From Thiodiazotropha sp040793985 (GTDB lineage: Bacteria; Pseudomonadota; Gammaproteobacteria; Chromatiales; Chromatiaceae): DNA of 64,000 nucleotides. This document shows, piece by piece, positions 52,571-60,868 of the stretch. The position numbers and the translations under genes were made by a program. The number at the start of each line of letters is the position of its first letter. Position 1 is the first letter of the stretch. The notes under the pieces are model-generated. The model ran no database searches. It was not told where the DNA came from and saw nothing but the letters and a program-made list of their open reading frames with translations. Location of the stretch: NCBI GenBank assembly GCA_040793985.1, contig JBFNJI010000018.1:124001-188000 (forward strand). The letters are read 5' to 3'.

Positions 52571-53866
52571 TCAATGGGAAAGGAAACCCGCGCTGTAGAG
52601 CGCCAGGTCGGTATGCCTGAGCCATTTCGTCAGCGGTTGCTCCTGATCGGGCACGCCATCAGTGACCCAGCGCCGCAGGGCTTCTCGTGCGGTGCTTTGA
52701 ACCAGGTAGATCATCTCCCGGACCAAGGCGTCAAGCTCCGAGAGCGCCCGCTCCTCATCACCGATGATGTTCAGTAACTTCACAGGAGCACGCATATCGA
52801 AACCACAGCGCTTGGCCATTCCGGTCAGCCGATTCAGCTGTTCGACGATGAACCTGGCCATCTCATCGTTACCGCTGATGTCGATTGCATCCGCACCCTG
52901 CAATATATCGTTCAGCAGCTTCATCCGTGCCTGCAGGATTGTTTTGTTGACGCCGGCAGATGCAGGTCCTCTATCAATCGCCTCGTCGATACGTGTTGCC
53001 GCCTCGATCAAGGGTCCCATGATGTCCTGGCCAAAGCGTTCGCTATTGAACTTCAGCACCTCCGAAGTGGAGAAGAGGCTGTTGCTGCTGTTTTTGCGTT
53101 CCAGGCGGATCGCAGTCAACAGTTCAGACGCTCCGAGCACCCTGGCGGCAGGAATGACGTCATCGCCCGACAAGCCATTTGGATAGCCGCTGCCATCGAG
53201 CCTTTCGTGGTGTTGATGCACTGCCTCGCTGATCTGGGGGTGGTAGCTGGGAAAAGATTTCAGAAACCGGTAGGCGATCTCTGGATGAGAGTAGATCTGA
53301 CGATGCTGCGCCATTGACAGGGGCTGCCGACTGGTAAAGATCGAGGGTTCAAGGTGCATCTCGCCAAGATCGAGAAAAAGTGCAGCTGTTGCCAGTTCCT
53401 GCCTATCATCAGCCGGCCATCGCAAACGGGAGGCAACATAGAGCGCAACCAGGGCAACCCGCATCATGTGGTGGTAGCGATCGACACAGCGCTCCCGGCA
53501 AACCGTCAACCTGAAGGACAACTGAGGCTCAAGGGGAACAGTTCCCAGGGGTGTCAACAGATCTCGCTGGATAAAGCGTTTGTCTATGGCATCTCTGAGT
53601 TCCGGCTCTTCCTGCAACAGGCGTTTGCCATCAAGCATCAACCTTTCAGCTGTCACCCTGTCGTCCACAGCCAGGGAATAATCCAACGGACGCAGCAGCT
53701 TAGCACCCGCCAGCCGATCATATTTCGTGCTATCAACCGACTCGCCACGTTTCACCAGGGTAACCCCCTGGTCACTATGTATGTCTTGAAAAGCCATTAC
53801 CTGGCGCATATCACCAAGTTCTGTGACCAGCTTGATATAGGGGTCGGGATGTATCACTGAATCCAT
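52571..53866 (-). CDS. Degenerate HD-GYP domain protein
   Basis: 431 residues from ATG 53866. The C-terminal half is an HD-GYP domain, a fold that normally hydrolyses cyclic di-GMP. The GYP part is intact (HHERLDGSGYPNGLSGDDVI near residue 219), but the central HD pair reads LFLDLGEMHLEP instead of LxHDIGK, so the metal-binding His is Leu (~165) while the Asp remains. Loss of catalysis but retained binding is a reasonable inference. The N-terminal 120 residues have no clear domain. It is monocistronic by position. Confidence 0.85.
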   Translation of the reverse strand: MDSVIHPDPYIKLVTELGDMRQVMAFQDIHSDQGVTLVKRGESVDSTKYDRLAGAKLLRPLDYSLAVDDRVTAERLMLDGKRLLQEEPELRDAIDKRFIQRDLLTPLGTVPLEPQLSFRLTVCRERCVDRYHHMMRVALVALYVASRLRWPADDRQELATAALFLDLGEMHLEPSIFTSRQPLSMAQHRQIYSHPEIAYRFLKSFPSYHPQISEAVHQHHERLDGSGYPNGLSGDDVIPAARVLGASELLTAIRLERKNSSNSLFSTSEVLKFNSERFGQDIMGPLIEAATRIDEAIDRGPASAGVNKTILQARMKLLNDILQGADAIDISGNDEMARFIVEQLNRLTGMAKRCGFDMRAPVKLLNIIGDEERALSELDALVREMIYLVQSTAREALRRWVTDGVPDQEQPLTKWLRHTDLALYSAGFLSH

Positions 53867-54097
53867 TTGCCTAGGGGTGAGGGTTTCCTCTTTAGTAGCG
53901 ACAGGAAGGACGCTGACTTTACCCTGCCGATGCGGCCTCAAGCAGAACGCCGGTGTCTCATTGAAAGACCATATAGCGCTTCAATCGGGCAGGATATAGC
54001 CCTTCTTCATGCGCGTATACGGACCTATGCCGGTTTCCCGCCAGCGCGGTCCGCTTCCGTAGCAACTTCCACGACGACAGGGTGCGTTACCGCGCCA

Positions 54098-55423
54098 TCA
54101 GTCGCCACGACCGATGGCATAGTAGCTGAAGCCAGCGTCATTGAGACGCTTGGGATCGTAGATATTGCGGCCGTCGAAAATCACCGGCTCGCTGAGCGCC
54201 TGCCTGATCTCATCGAAATCGGGACTGCGGAAGACCTGCCATTCGGTGACCACCACCAGGGCATCGGCACCCTGGAGCGTACTCTCCTGATCCTCACAGT
54301 AGACCAGGTCCCCACGCTCCCCATAGATGCGACGACACTCATCCATCGCCTCCGGGTCGTATGCCCGCACCGTGCAGCCGGCTTCCCACAAGGCTTCCAT
54401 CAGCACCCGGCTTGACGCCTCCCGCATATCGTCGGTGTTGGGCTTGAACGAAAGCCCCCAGAGGGCAAATGTCTTCCCCGCCAGTTCACCTGAGAAGTGG
54501 CGACTGATCTTGCTGAACAATACCCGTTTCTGGCGATGGTTGACCGCTTCCACCGCCGTCAGCAGCTGGGCATCGTAGCCCACCTCTTGTGCGGTACGTT
54601 CCAGTGCATTGACATCCTTGGGAAAACAGGAACCGCCATAACCGCAACCCGGGTAGATGAAGTCATAACCGATTCGGGTATCCGCGCCTATGCCGTGGCG
54701 AACCTGCTCGATATCGGCGCCCAGCCTCTCCGCAAGGTTGGAGAGCTCGTTCATGAAGCTGATCTTCGTGGCCAGGATGGCATTGGCGGCGTACTTGGTC
54801 AGTTCGGCGGACCGTATATCCATGGCGATCAGGCGATCATGATTTCTGTTGAACGGGGTATAGAGGGCACGCAGCAGCTCGGTGGTCCTCGGATTGTCGG
54901 TGCCGATAATGATCCTGTCGGGCTTCATGAAATCGTCGAGGGCGGCGCCCTCCTTGAGAAACTCCGGATTGGAGACCACGTCGAACTCAACCTGTTTGCC
55001 CTGGGCCTTAAGGGTTTCGTTGATCCGCGCCTTCACCTTGTCCGCGGTACCCACTGGCACGGTTGATTTATCCACCACTATCCGGTAGTCATCCATATGT
55101 TCCGCGATCGAGGCAGCAACCGCGAGAACATACTGCAGATCGGCCGATCCATCCTCGTCCGGCGGTGTGCCTACAGCGATGAATTGGAACAATCCATGGG
55201 CCACTGCTTCAGCGGCGTCGGTGGTGAAATTCAATCTGCCCGCCTTGGCATTGCGTTCCACCATGGCCTCTAGGCCGGGTTCGTAAATAGGGATCTCACC
55301 CTGTTTGAGCATGGCTATCTTCTGCTCGTCCACATCCATGCAGATGACGTCGTTTCCGACCTCGGCCAGACAGGCCCCTGTAACCAATCCGACATATCCT
55401 GAACCAAAAACAGTAACTTTCAT
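54098..55423 (-). CDS. ugd: UDP-glucose 6-dehydrogenase
   Basis: A 441-residue UDP-sugar dehydrogenase that oxidises UDP-glucose to UDP-glucuronate. Rossmann start MKVTVFGSGYVGLVTGACLA, IAVGTPPDEDGSADL, and the catalytic cysteine in YPGCGYGGSCFPKDVNALER; the C-terminal Rossmann domain has LWGLSFKPNTDDMREASS. ATG 55423 has an AAGGA site; an upstream frame is not conserved. No polysaccharide cluster adjoins it in the window. Confidence 0.97.
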   Translation of the reverse strand: MKVTVFGSGYVGLVTGACLAEVGNDVICMDVDEQKIAMLKQGEIPIYEPGLEAMVERNAKAGRLNFTTDAAEAVAHGLFQFIAVGTPPDEDGSADLQYVLAVAASIAEHMDDYRIVVDKSTVPVGTADKVKARINETLKAQGKQVEFDVVSNPEFLKEGAALDDFMKPDRIIIGTDNPRTTELLRALYTPFNRNHDRLIAMDIRSAELTKYAANAILATKISFMNELSNLAERLGADIEQVRHGIGADTRIGYDFIYPGCGYGGSCFPKDVNALERTAQEVGYDAQLLTAVEAVNHRQKRVLFSKISRHFSGELAGKTFALWGLSFKPNTDDMREASSRVLMEALWEAGCTVRAYDPEAMDECRRIYGERGDLVYCEDQESTLQGADALVVVTEWQVFRSPDFDEIRQALSEPVIFDGRNIYDPKRLNDAGFSYYAIGRGD

Positions 55424-55498
55424 TGTTAGTCCTTTGCAGACCCTACGTAAAACAACGCACAATCATACTTGCTGCGTATACAGGTGACCAGATATTCA

Positions 55499-56182
55499 TC
55501 ACCGGGGAGTGCGGTCCAATGTCTGTTGGATCACCTGATTCAAAGTTTCCGGCGATTGACCTTTCACCTCGATCACGGGAAGCAGCTGGATTTGGGCATG
55601 ACCGCGCAGGAAGACCGGGAGCATAACGCCACCTTGCGCACTCACTCCACTGATGCGCAATGGGATCAGGGGACGCTCGGTGAGCGATGCCAGGCGTGCG
55701 GCTCCGGCCTTGATCTTACGCGGTGGATCGCTATCGAGATGGATTTTGCCATGCGGAAATAGCGCAATCACCTCTCCGTCACGAATCGCCTTGATCGCCT
55801 GGCGCATCGCTTTCTCCGGTGAATTCTCCCGATCCACCGGAATACAACCCACGGCGCGGAACAGCCACCGCAGGCCAAAACGCTCATACTGCTCCCGGGC
55901 GATGATGAAGCGCAGAGGCCGGCTGCTGGATGCCAACATCAGCAGTGGATCGAGCCCGGAGATATGATTAGCCACCACGATCGCCCCCCCGGTTTCGGGC
56001 AGTGGGATCTGCACTTCCGGCAGGCGGTGGTAGACCCGGCAGAAGAGACGATTGAGACCATCCAGCCAGTTCAGCCAGGATGCACCCCAGTCGGCCTGTT
56101 GCGCCTCACGGCAACGCCTGTGCAATAAGACCAGGGCCAGGAGCGACAGAAACAGCAATAGGATCTGGATAAATGTATTCAC
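55499..56182 (-). CDS. 1-acyl-sn-glycerol-3-phosphate acyltransferase (PlsC-like)
   Basis: An acyltransferase with an N-terminal helix (FIQILLLFLSLLALVLLHRR), the catalytic box VVANHISGLDPLL (NHxxxxD), GCIPVDRE and ALFPHGKIHLDSD (the FPEG-like box, here FPHG), and PLIPLRISG. It may make phosphatidic acid or acylate another lysolipid. No ATG start exists; I chose GTG 56182, directly before the helix, and TTG 56245 is the longer option. The Glu-to-His change in FPEG is unusual. Confidence 0.85.
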   Translation of the reverse strand: MNTFIQILLLFLSLLALVLLHRRCREAQQADWGASWLNWLDGLNRLFCRVYHRLPEVQIPLPETGGAIVVANHISGLDPLLMLASSSRPLRFIIAREQYERFGLRWLFRAVGCIPVDRENSPEKAMRQAIKAIRDGEVIALFPHGKIHLDSDPPRKIKAGAARLASLTERPLIPLRISGVSAQGGVMLPVFLRGHAQIQLLPVIEVKGQSPETLNQVIQQTLDRTPR

Positions 56183-56388
56183 TGCCAAAGTGGTTTCACT
56201 TCTGTACCGGTTTATCCCCTGATCAGTAACCGATAAAGGACGCAAATCACCGTAAACAAACGCAAACAGCCTGCGGTGTGCCCAGAATCGATTATCGAAA
56301 TGCTAGCTGTGGGGATCCATTTGCGGGTGATTCGTCAGCGATCCGTTGAATAGACCCTCAGTCGATCACACAACGCCTCACGCCTGGT

Positions 56389-56916
56389 CTATTTTTCTCG
56401 TTTCTTGCCGCCCTTCTGGTAGACCTTGCGTTGAAACAGGTCTGTGCGCCTGCTCACCAGGCGATCGATGAAGAGTATGCCGTCGAGGTGATCCACTTCG
56501 TGCTGCAACGCCCGTGCCTCGAAACCCACCATCTCAAACTCCTGCTCCTCTCCCCGGGGGTCTTGAAAACGGACCTTGATGTGCTCTGCGCGAATCACAT
56601 TCCCGGTATAATCCGGGACCGATAGACAGCCTTCACGCCCGAGTTCGAAGCCGTCCCACTCGATTATCTCTGGATTTACCAGGATCAGGTGGCCGTGGTT
56701 CGGCACCGGCTTTCTCGTCGATGAGCAGTCCAGAATCACGATGCGTTGCGACCTCCCAACCTGGGGCGCCGCAATGCCGACAGCAGCCGGCCCGGCCTGC
56801 CTCGTCTCCTCGAGATCGGCGATAAAGGCCTTCAGCTCATCATCGAAACGGACAACCTCCTCAGCCATCTCTTTGAGTCGGGGATCCGGCAGTTTCAAGA
56901 TTTCCAATAACGCCAT
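56389..56916 (-). CDS. def: Peptide deformylase
   Basis: Def (175 residues) removes the formyl group from nascent proteins. All three motifs are present: AVGIAAPQVG, EGCLSVPDY (Cys metal ligand) and LQHEVDHLDGILFIDRL (HExxH-type HEVDH). The Lys-rich tail KGGKKREK is normal. fmt is not adjacent; a GcvR-like gene lies 4 bases upstream on the same strand. This may be one of several deformylase copies. Confidence 0.95.
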   Translation of the reverse strand: MALLEILKLPDPRLKEMAEEVVRFDDELKAFIADLEETRQAGPAAVGIAAPQVGRSQRIVILDCSSTRKPVPNHGHLILVNPEIIEWDGFELGREGCLSVPDYTGNVIRAEHIKVRFQDPRGEEQEFEMVGFEARALQHEVDHLDGILFIDRLVSRRTDLFQRKVYQKGGKKREK

Positions 56917-56920
56917 GGAT

Positions 56921-57439
56921 TCAGCCGATCAGGGTTTCAACTGCCGAGACATAGACATCGATCTCTTCAGCCGCGAGGGGCTTCAGCGCCGCTTCGAGCC
57001 GCTCTATTTCCGCTTCGGCATATCCCTGAATCGTCATGATGTAGACAGGCTTGTCCGAATCCCCGACCACATCCGAAGCCAACTCGAGAATATTGAATCC
57101 GCTTTCTGCAAGCGCGGCGGTCACCTTTGCCACAATACCGGCCCGGTCAGCGCCATTGACCCTGACCTGGTAGTTGGGCACCCGATGCTGATGCAGACCG
57201 CCACGCATTGGATCGAGATGAAATTTAAGCTGCAATCTGTCGGCCACAGGGGCGATGAGAGACGCCAGCGCCTGCTCGCTCCGCCCTCCATCCACCATCA
57301 TCATAATGGTGAAATTTCCGCCCAGACGGATCATCGATGTCTCGCCCAGGGTGCAGCCACCGCGATAGAGGGCATCGGTCACCCGGGCAACAATTCCCGG
57401 TTGGTCTTCACCCACCAGGGTCAGCATCAGCCAATTCAT
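56921..57439 (-). CDS. ACT-domain protein, glycine cleavage system repressor-like (GcvR family)
   Basis: 172 residues made of two ACT domains: LMLTLVGEDQPGIVARVTDA with GGNFTIMMMVDG, and YQVRVNGADRAGIVAKVTAA with YIMTIQGYAEAEIERL. This is the GcvR architecture; GcvR binds glycine and inhibits GcvA in E. coli. ATG 57439 has GGAG at the right distance. No gcv genes are near, so a different amino-acid-sensing role is possible. Confidence 0.88.
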   Translation of the reverse strand: MNWLMLTLVGEDQPGIVARVTDALYRGGCTLGETSMIRLGGNFTIMMMVDGGRSEQALASLIAPVADRLQLKFHLDPMRGGLHQHRVPNYQVRVNGADRAGIVAKVTAALAESGFNILELASDVVGDSDKPVYIMTIQGYAEAEIERLEAALKPLAAEEIDVYVSAVETLIG

Positions 57440-57525
57440 TATCACTCCTCAAATTTGTCTTGAGATTATATCGATCAGGGTAAATGAGTGCCTGCCGTTC
57501 GTCCAGACAGAGGTCCGATGACAAT

Positions 57526-58257
57526 CTACTCAAACCATATCATCGACGCCATGCGCCCGGTTACACCCTCACGCCGATAGGAGAAGAAGAGCTCATCCTG
57601 GGTCAAGGTACAATACTCACCACCGCAAACAAAACCGACACCAGCCGCCTCGAGACGCATGCGTGCCAGGCCGTAGATATCGGCCAGCCAGTGGCCCGGC
57701 CGGTTGCAGGTAAAGAAGCGATCGCTCTCCTCATGCTGCCCGAGAAAAGCGTCTCGAACCTCTTCACCGACCTCGAAAGCAGCCGGTCCAATCGCCGGCC
57801 CCAACCAGACCAGCAGCTCCTCCATGGGACTGCGGAAACGCAGCAAGGCGTTTTCAATCACACCCGCGGCCAATCCCCGCCAACCCGCATGCACCGCACA
57901 CACCTCCCCGCCGCTTCGATCGGTCATCAACAGTGGCAGGCAGTCGGCGGTGAGCACCGCACAGACCGCACCCGGTTGATCGCTAAAGACCGCATCGGCC
58001 TGGCATCCCGGCTCAACATTCTGTGAGTTGACCGCCCTGGCGCCGTGTACCTGATGAAGCCAGGACGGAGTATCGGGCAAGTTGCATTCTTCGGCTATCA
58101 GGGCCCTGTTTCGCGCCACGCAGGCCGGGGCATCGCCCACGTGATCAGCCAGGTTCAAACTAGCGAAGGGTTCGACGCTGCAACCGCCCTGCCGGGTCGT
58201 CGTCACTGCGTGTACGTTGGCAGGCGCGGGCCAAGCAGGCCAAAGCAGGCTGATCAT
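57526..58257 (-). CDS. pgeF: Polyphenol oxidase / purine nucleoside phosphorylase family (YfiH, PgeF)
   Basis: 243 residues of the laccase-domain DUF152 family. Metal-ligand regions LHQVHGARAV, VLTADCLPLLMTD and CAVHAGWRGLAAGVIENAL (His, Cys, His) are complete. E. coli PgeF corrects peptidoglycan errors and other members act on adenosine. It overlaps rluD by four bases, the usual rluD-pgeF pair. Confidence 0.95.
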   Translation of the reverse strand: MISLLWPAWPAPANVHAVTTTRQGGCSVEPFASLNLADHVGDAPACVARNRALIAEECNLPDTPSWLHQVHGARAVNSQNVEPGCQADAVFSDQPGAVCAVLTADCLPLLMTDRSGGEVCAVHAGWRGLAAGVIENALLRFRSPMEELLVWLGPAIGPAAFEVGEEVRDAFLGQHEESDRFFTCNRPGHWLADIYGLARMRLEAAGVGFVCGGEYCTLTQDELFFSYRREGVTGRMASMIWFE

Positions 58258-59225
58258 GGCCTCGCCTCCTCACCCAGAAGGTCGATCAGGTGGCACATGT
58301 CCGGCGGTGGCGGCGCCATCCAGGCGACCGCCTCCCCGCTCTCCGGATGCAGCAGCTCAAGCCGGGTGGCGTGCAGTGCCTGGCGCCTGAAATTCTGCAG
58401 CGCCGAACGCAACTCTCCGCTGATACCCGGGGGGATCTTCAGGCGCCCTCCGTAGAGAGGATCGCCCAACAGGGGGTGACGGATGTGGTGCATGTGGACC
58501 CTTATCTGGTGGGTGCGCCCGGTCTCCAGTCTGACCCGCAACCGGGTATGGGCAAGGTAGCGCTGCTCGATCCGGTAGTGGGTGATCGCCTCCTTTCCCC
58601 TCTCATTGACTGCCATGCGCAGGCGGTTGACCGGATGCCGGCCGATGGGGGCATCCACCGTACCGCCGGCGATCATTTGGCCCTGCACGATGGCCAGATA
58701 CTCCCGCTTAACCCGCCGCGCCTGCAGCTGCTCAACCAGCGCATGCTGGGATTGCAGGGTTTTCGCCACCACCAACAGCCCGCTGGTCTCCTTGTCGAGT
58801 CGATGCACGATCCCCGCCCTGGGTATGCGCTGCAGCGGGTGGTGGTGGTTGAGGAGGCCATTCAGCAGGGTTCCGTCGGGATTCCCCGCCGCCGGGTGCA
58901 TAACCAATCCCGGTGGCTTGTTGATCACCAGCAGCTGTTCGTCCTCGTAGAGGATATCCAAATCGATAGCCTGTGCCTCGTCATCAACCTCTTCCTGGGG
59001 TATGGGACGGAGGTTGATCAGCTCTCCGCCGTGAATCCGCTGCTTAGCCTTGCATGGAGCGCCATCCAGCTCAACCAGGCCGAGCTTTATCCACTGCTGC
59101 AGGCGGCTGCGCGAGTATTCGGGGAACTGATCGGCGAGTACCTGATCGAGGCGGCTGCCCGCATATTCCACAGGGATCACCACTGAGCGCGGTGGAACTT
59201 TGTCAATGGGGTTGGCGTCCGACAT
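58254..59225 (-). CDS. rluD: 23S rRNA pseudouridine(1911/1915/1917) synthase
   Basis: RluD (323 residues) has an N-terminal S4 domain (SRLDQVLADQFPEYSRSRLQ) and the catalytic motif RAGIVHRLDKETSGLLVVAK with the active Asp. GRTHQIRVHMHHIRHPLLGD is also typical. It diverges from bamD across 144 bases, exactly as in Pseudomonas and E. coli relatives. Confidence 0.97.
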   Translation of the reverse strand: MSDANPIDKVPPRSVVIPVEYAGSRLDQVLADQFPEYSRSRLQQWIKLGLVELDGAPCKAKQRIHGGELINLRPIPQEEVDDEAQAIDLDILYEDEQLLVINKPPGLVMHPAAGNPDGTLLNGLLNHHHPLQRIPRAGIVHRLDKETSGLLVVAKTLQSQHALVEQLQARRVKREYLAIVQGQMIAGGTVDAPIGRHPVNRLRMAVNERGKEAITHYRIEQRYLAHTRLRVRLETGRTHQIRVHMHHIRHPLLGDPLYGGRLKIPPGISGELRSALQNFRRQALHATRLELLHPESGEAVAWMAPPPPDMCHLIDLLGEEARP

Positions 59226-59369
59226 AGGTGATCCGTATTGTCACATTGAGGCTGCTTATTTACAAAATCCACCGACGCTCTGAATCAGCTGTGGCGTTCA
59301 CGGGTTATACCGAATCACCCTGTTCCGTTATACTGCAGCGTCCCTCATCAAACCTGGTATAGATACACC

Positions 59370-60146
59370 ATGCATTGGAAGTTCCCGATCATCGCCCTAA
59401 TCGCCCTGCTGCTGAGCGGCTGCTCCATGCCGGATCAGATCGATGTCACCAAGAACTGGAGTGCCAGCCAATTCTATTCCGAAGCCAAGGGTGCGTTGAT
59501 GGACGGGGACTACGACGAGGCGATCAAGAACTACAACGCGCTACAGGCCCGCTATCCCTTCGGCCGCTACGCCACCCAGTCGCAGCTCGACATCATCTAT
59601 GCCCACTATAAGAACGGGGAGCCGGATTCGGCAATCACCGCATCAGACCGCTTTATCAAGCTAAACCCGCAAAGTCCTTTCGTCGACTACGCCTACTATA
59701 TGAAAGGCATCGCCAACTACAACCGGAACCAGAGCATTTTCAGCCGAATACTTCCCTCCGAGCCCTCGGAAAGGGATGCGGGAGCGGCACTTGATGCATT
59801 CAATGATTTCTCAGAGCTGGTGCGCCGCCATCCCAAGAGTAAATACTCGGCGGATGCGCGGCAACGAATGCTTTATCTCAGAAATAACATGGCCAGGTAC
59901 CAGATCCACATAGCGGATTTCTACATGCGCCGCGGAGCCTATCTTGCGGCAGCGAACAGGGCCAATCGCGTCGTTACCCAGTTTCAGCGCACCGATGCGG
60001 TGAAAGGTGCCTTGGAGATCATGATCGATGCCTATACACGGCTAGGCATGACCGAGCTTGCGGATGACGCGAAGCGGGTGTTGGCACACAACCTGGAAAG
60101 TGGTCGTTTGAATAGTGCGGCAGGGACAGAGACAGGGCAGGAGTAA
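59370..60146 (+). CDS. bamD: Outer-membrane assembly lipoprotein BamD
   Basis: A 258-residue lipoprotein with the lipobox LLSGC (Cys18) and five TPR-like repeats, starting YSEAKGALMDGDYDEAIKNY. The RYPFGRYATQSQLD and RHPKSKYSADARQRMLYLRN segments are BamD hallmarks. It is essential for the BAM complex that inserts barrels such as the protein encoded at 31192-31737. It is convergent with glnB. Confidence 0.96.
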   Translation: MHWKFPIIALIALLLSGCSMPDQIDVTKNWSASQFYSEAKGALMDGDYDEAIKNYNALQARYPFGRYATQSQLDIIYAHYKNGEPDSAITASDRFIKLNPQSPFVDYAYYMKGIANYNRNQSIFSRILPSEPSERDAGAALDAFNDFSELVRRHPKSKYSADARQRMLYLRNNMARYQIHIADFYMRRGAYLAAANRANRVVTQFQRTDAVKGALEIMIDAYTRLGMTELADDAKRVLAHNLESGRLNSAAGTETGQE

Positions 60147-60195
60147 GTAAAGCGCCTACAGCCAAACCCAGACTTTGAGATGCGCTAAACAGGGA

Positions 60196-60534
60196 TCAGA
60201 TCGCCGCCTCATCCTCCTCGCCGGTGCGAATCCGAATTACCTGTTCCACGGGTGACACGAAGATCTTGCCGTCACCGATCTTGCCGGTACGCGCCGCATT
60301 CGTGATCGCCTCGATACATGCCGCTACCTGATCACTGGCCACTACCAATTCAAGCTTCACCTTGGGCAGAAAATCAACCACATACTCCGCGCCACGATAG
60401 AGTTCGGTATGTCCCTTTTGACGCCCGAACCCCTTGACCTCGGTGGCAGTCATACCGGTAATCCCCACCTCGGATAACGCCTCACGAACATCCTCCAGTT
60501 TGAAAGGCTTGATAATTGCTTCGACTTTTTTCAT
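60196..60534 (-). CDS. glnB: Nitrogen regulatory protein P-II
   Basis: A 112-residue PII trimer subunit. The T-loop has the uridylylation Tyr51 (YRGAEYVVDFLPK), with Asp54 as in GlnB rather than Asn54 of GlnK. TGKIGDGKIFV and RTGEEDEAAI are standard PII signatures. No amtB is adjacent, which also favours GlnB. It senses 2-oxoglutarate, ATP and ADP. Confidence 0.95.
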   Translation of the reverse strand: MKKVEAIIKPFKLEDVREALSEVGITGMTATEVKGFGRQKGHTELYRGAEYVVDFLPKVKLELVVASDQVAACIEAITNAARTGKIGDGKIFVSPVEQVIRIRTGEEDEAAI

Positions 60535-60868
60535 TAGTTTCTCTGCTCCCAGCTGAGGAAATTCATAGTGAATCAGTGATCAACTCGCCGCGATTGTAAC
60601 GCCCCCTTGAGTGGCACGTCCATGCCTGTAGCGGTTTGGGTCTCCTCCATATGGCCAAAAGCGACCGATTCTCTGCATTTTCAGTGTAATAAGCCCCTAT
60701 ACTATACGGCATAAAAAGTTCCCTCCGTGATCGTCAGCTGCGGTATAGGGGATCAGACTCCACAGTCGCCTCTCCCTGCCCCCTATCAGGATAGGAAAGA
60801 GGGTGTTCAATCGCCTATCAAGCAGCCGCATCTAACTGATATGATGGGAAAAACCAAATATACGGGGT
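60535..60868. other. Intergenic region between nadE and glnB
   Basis: The 334 bases hold the glnB promoter side and a weak hairpin at 60769-60802 (CCTCT/AGAGG outside, CCTAT/ATAGG inside). An AT-rich segment GTATAGTATAGG on the minus strand near 60700 could be a -10 region. No gene was seen. Confidence 0.35.

Noticed and set aside
53867..54415. Plus-strand 182-codon frame overlapping the 3' end of ugd
   Set aside because: Most of it is antisense to conserved ugd sequence, and no domain or ribosome site was found.
60612..60626. TGGCACGTCCATGCC as a sigma-54 promoter for glnB
   Set aside because: It is on the plus strand, while glnB is on the minus strand, and the GG-GC spacing is one base short.
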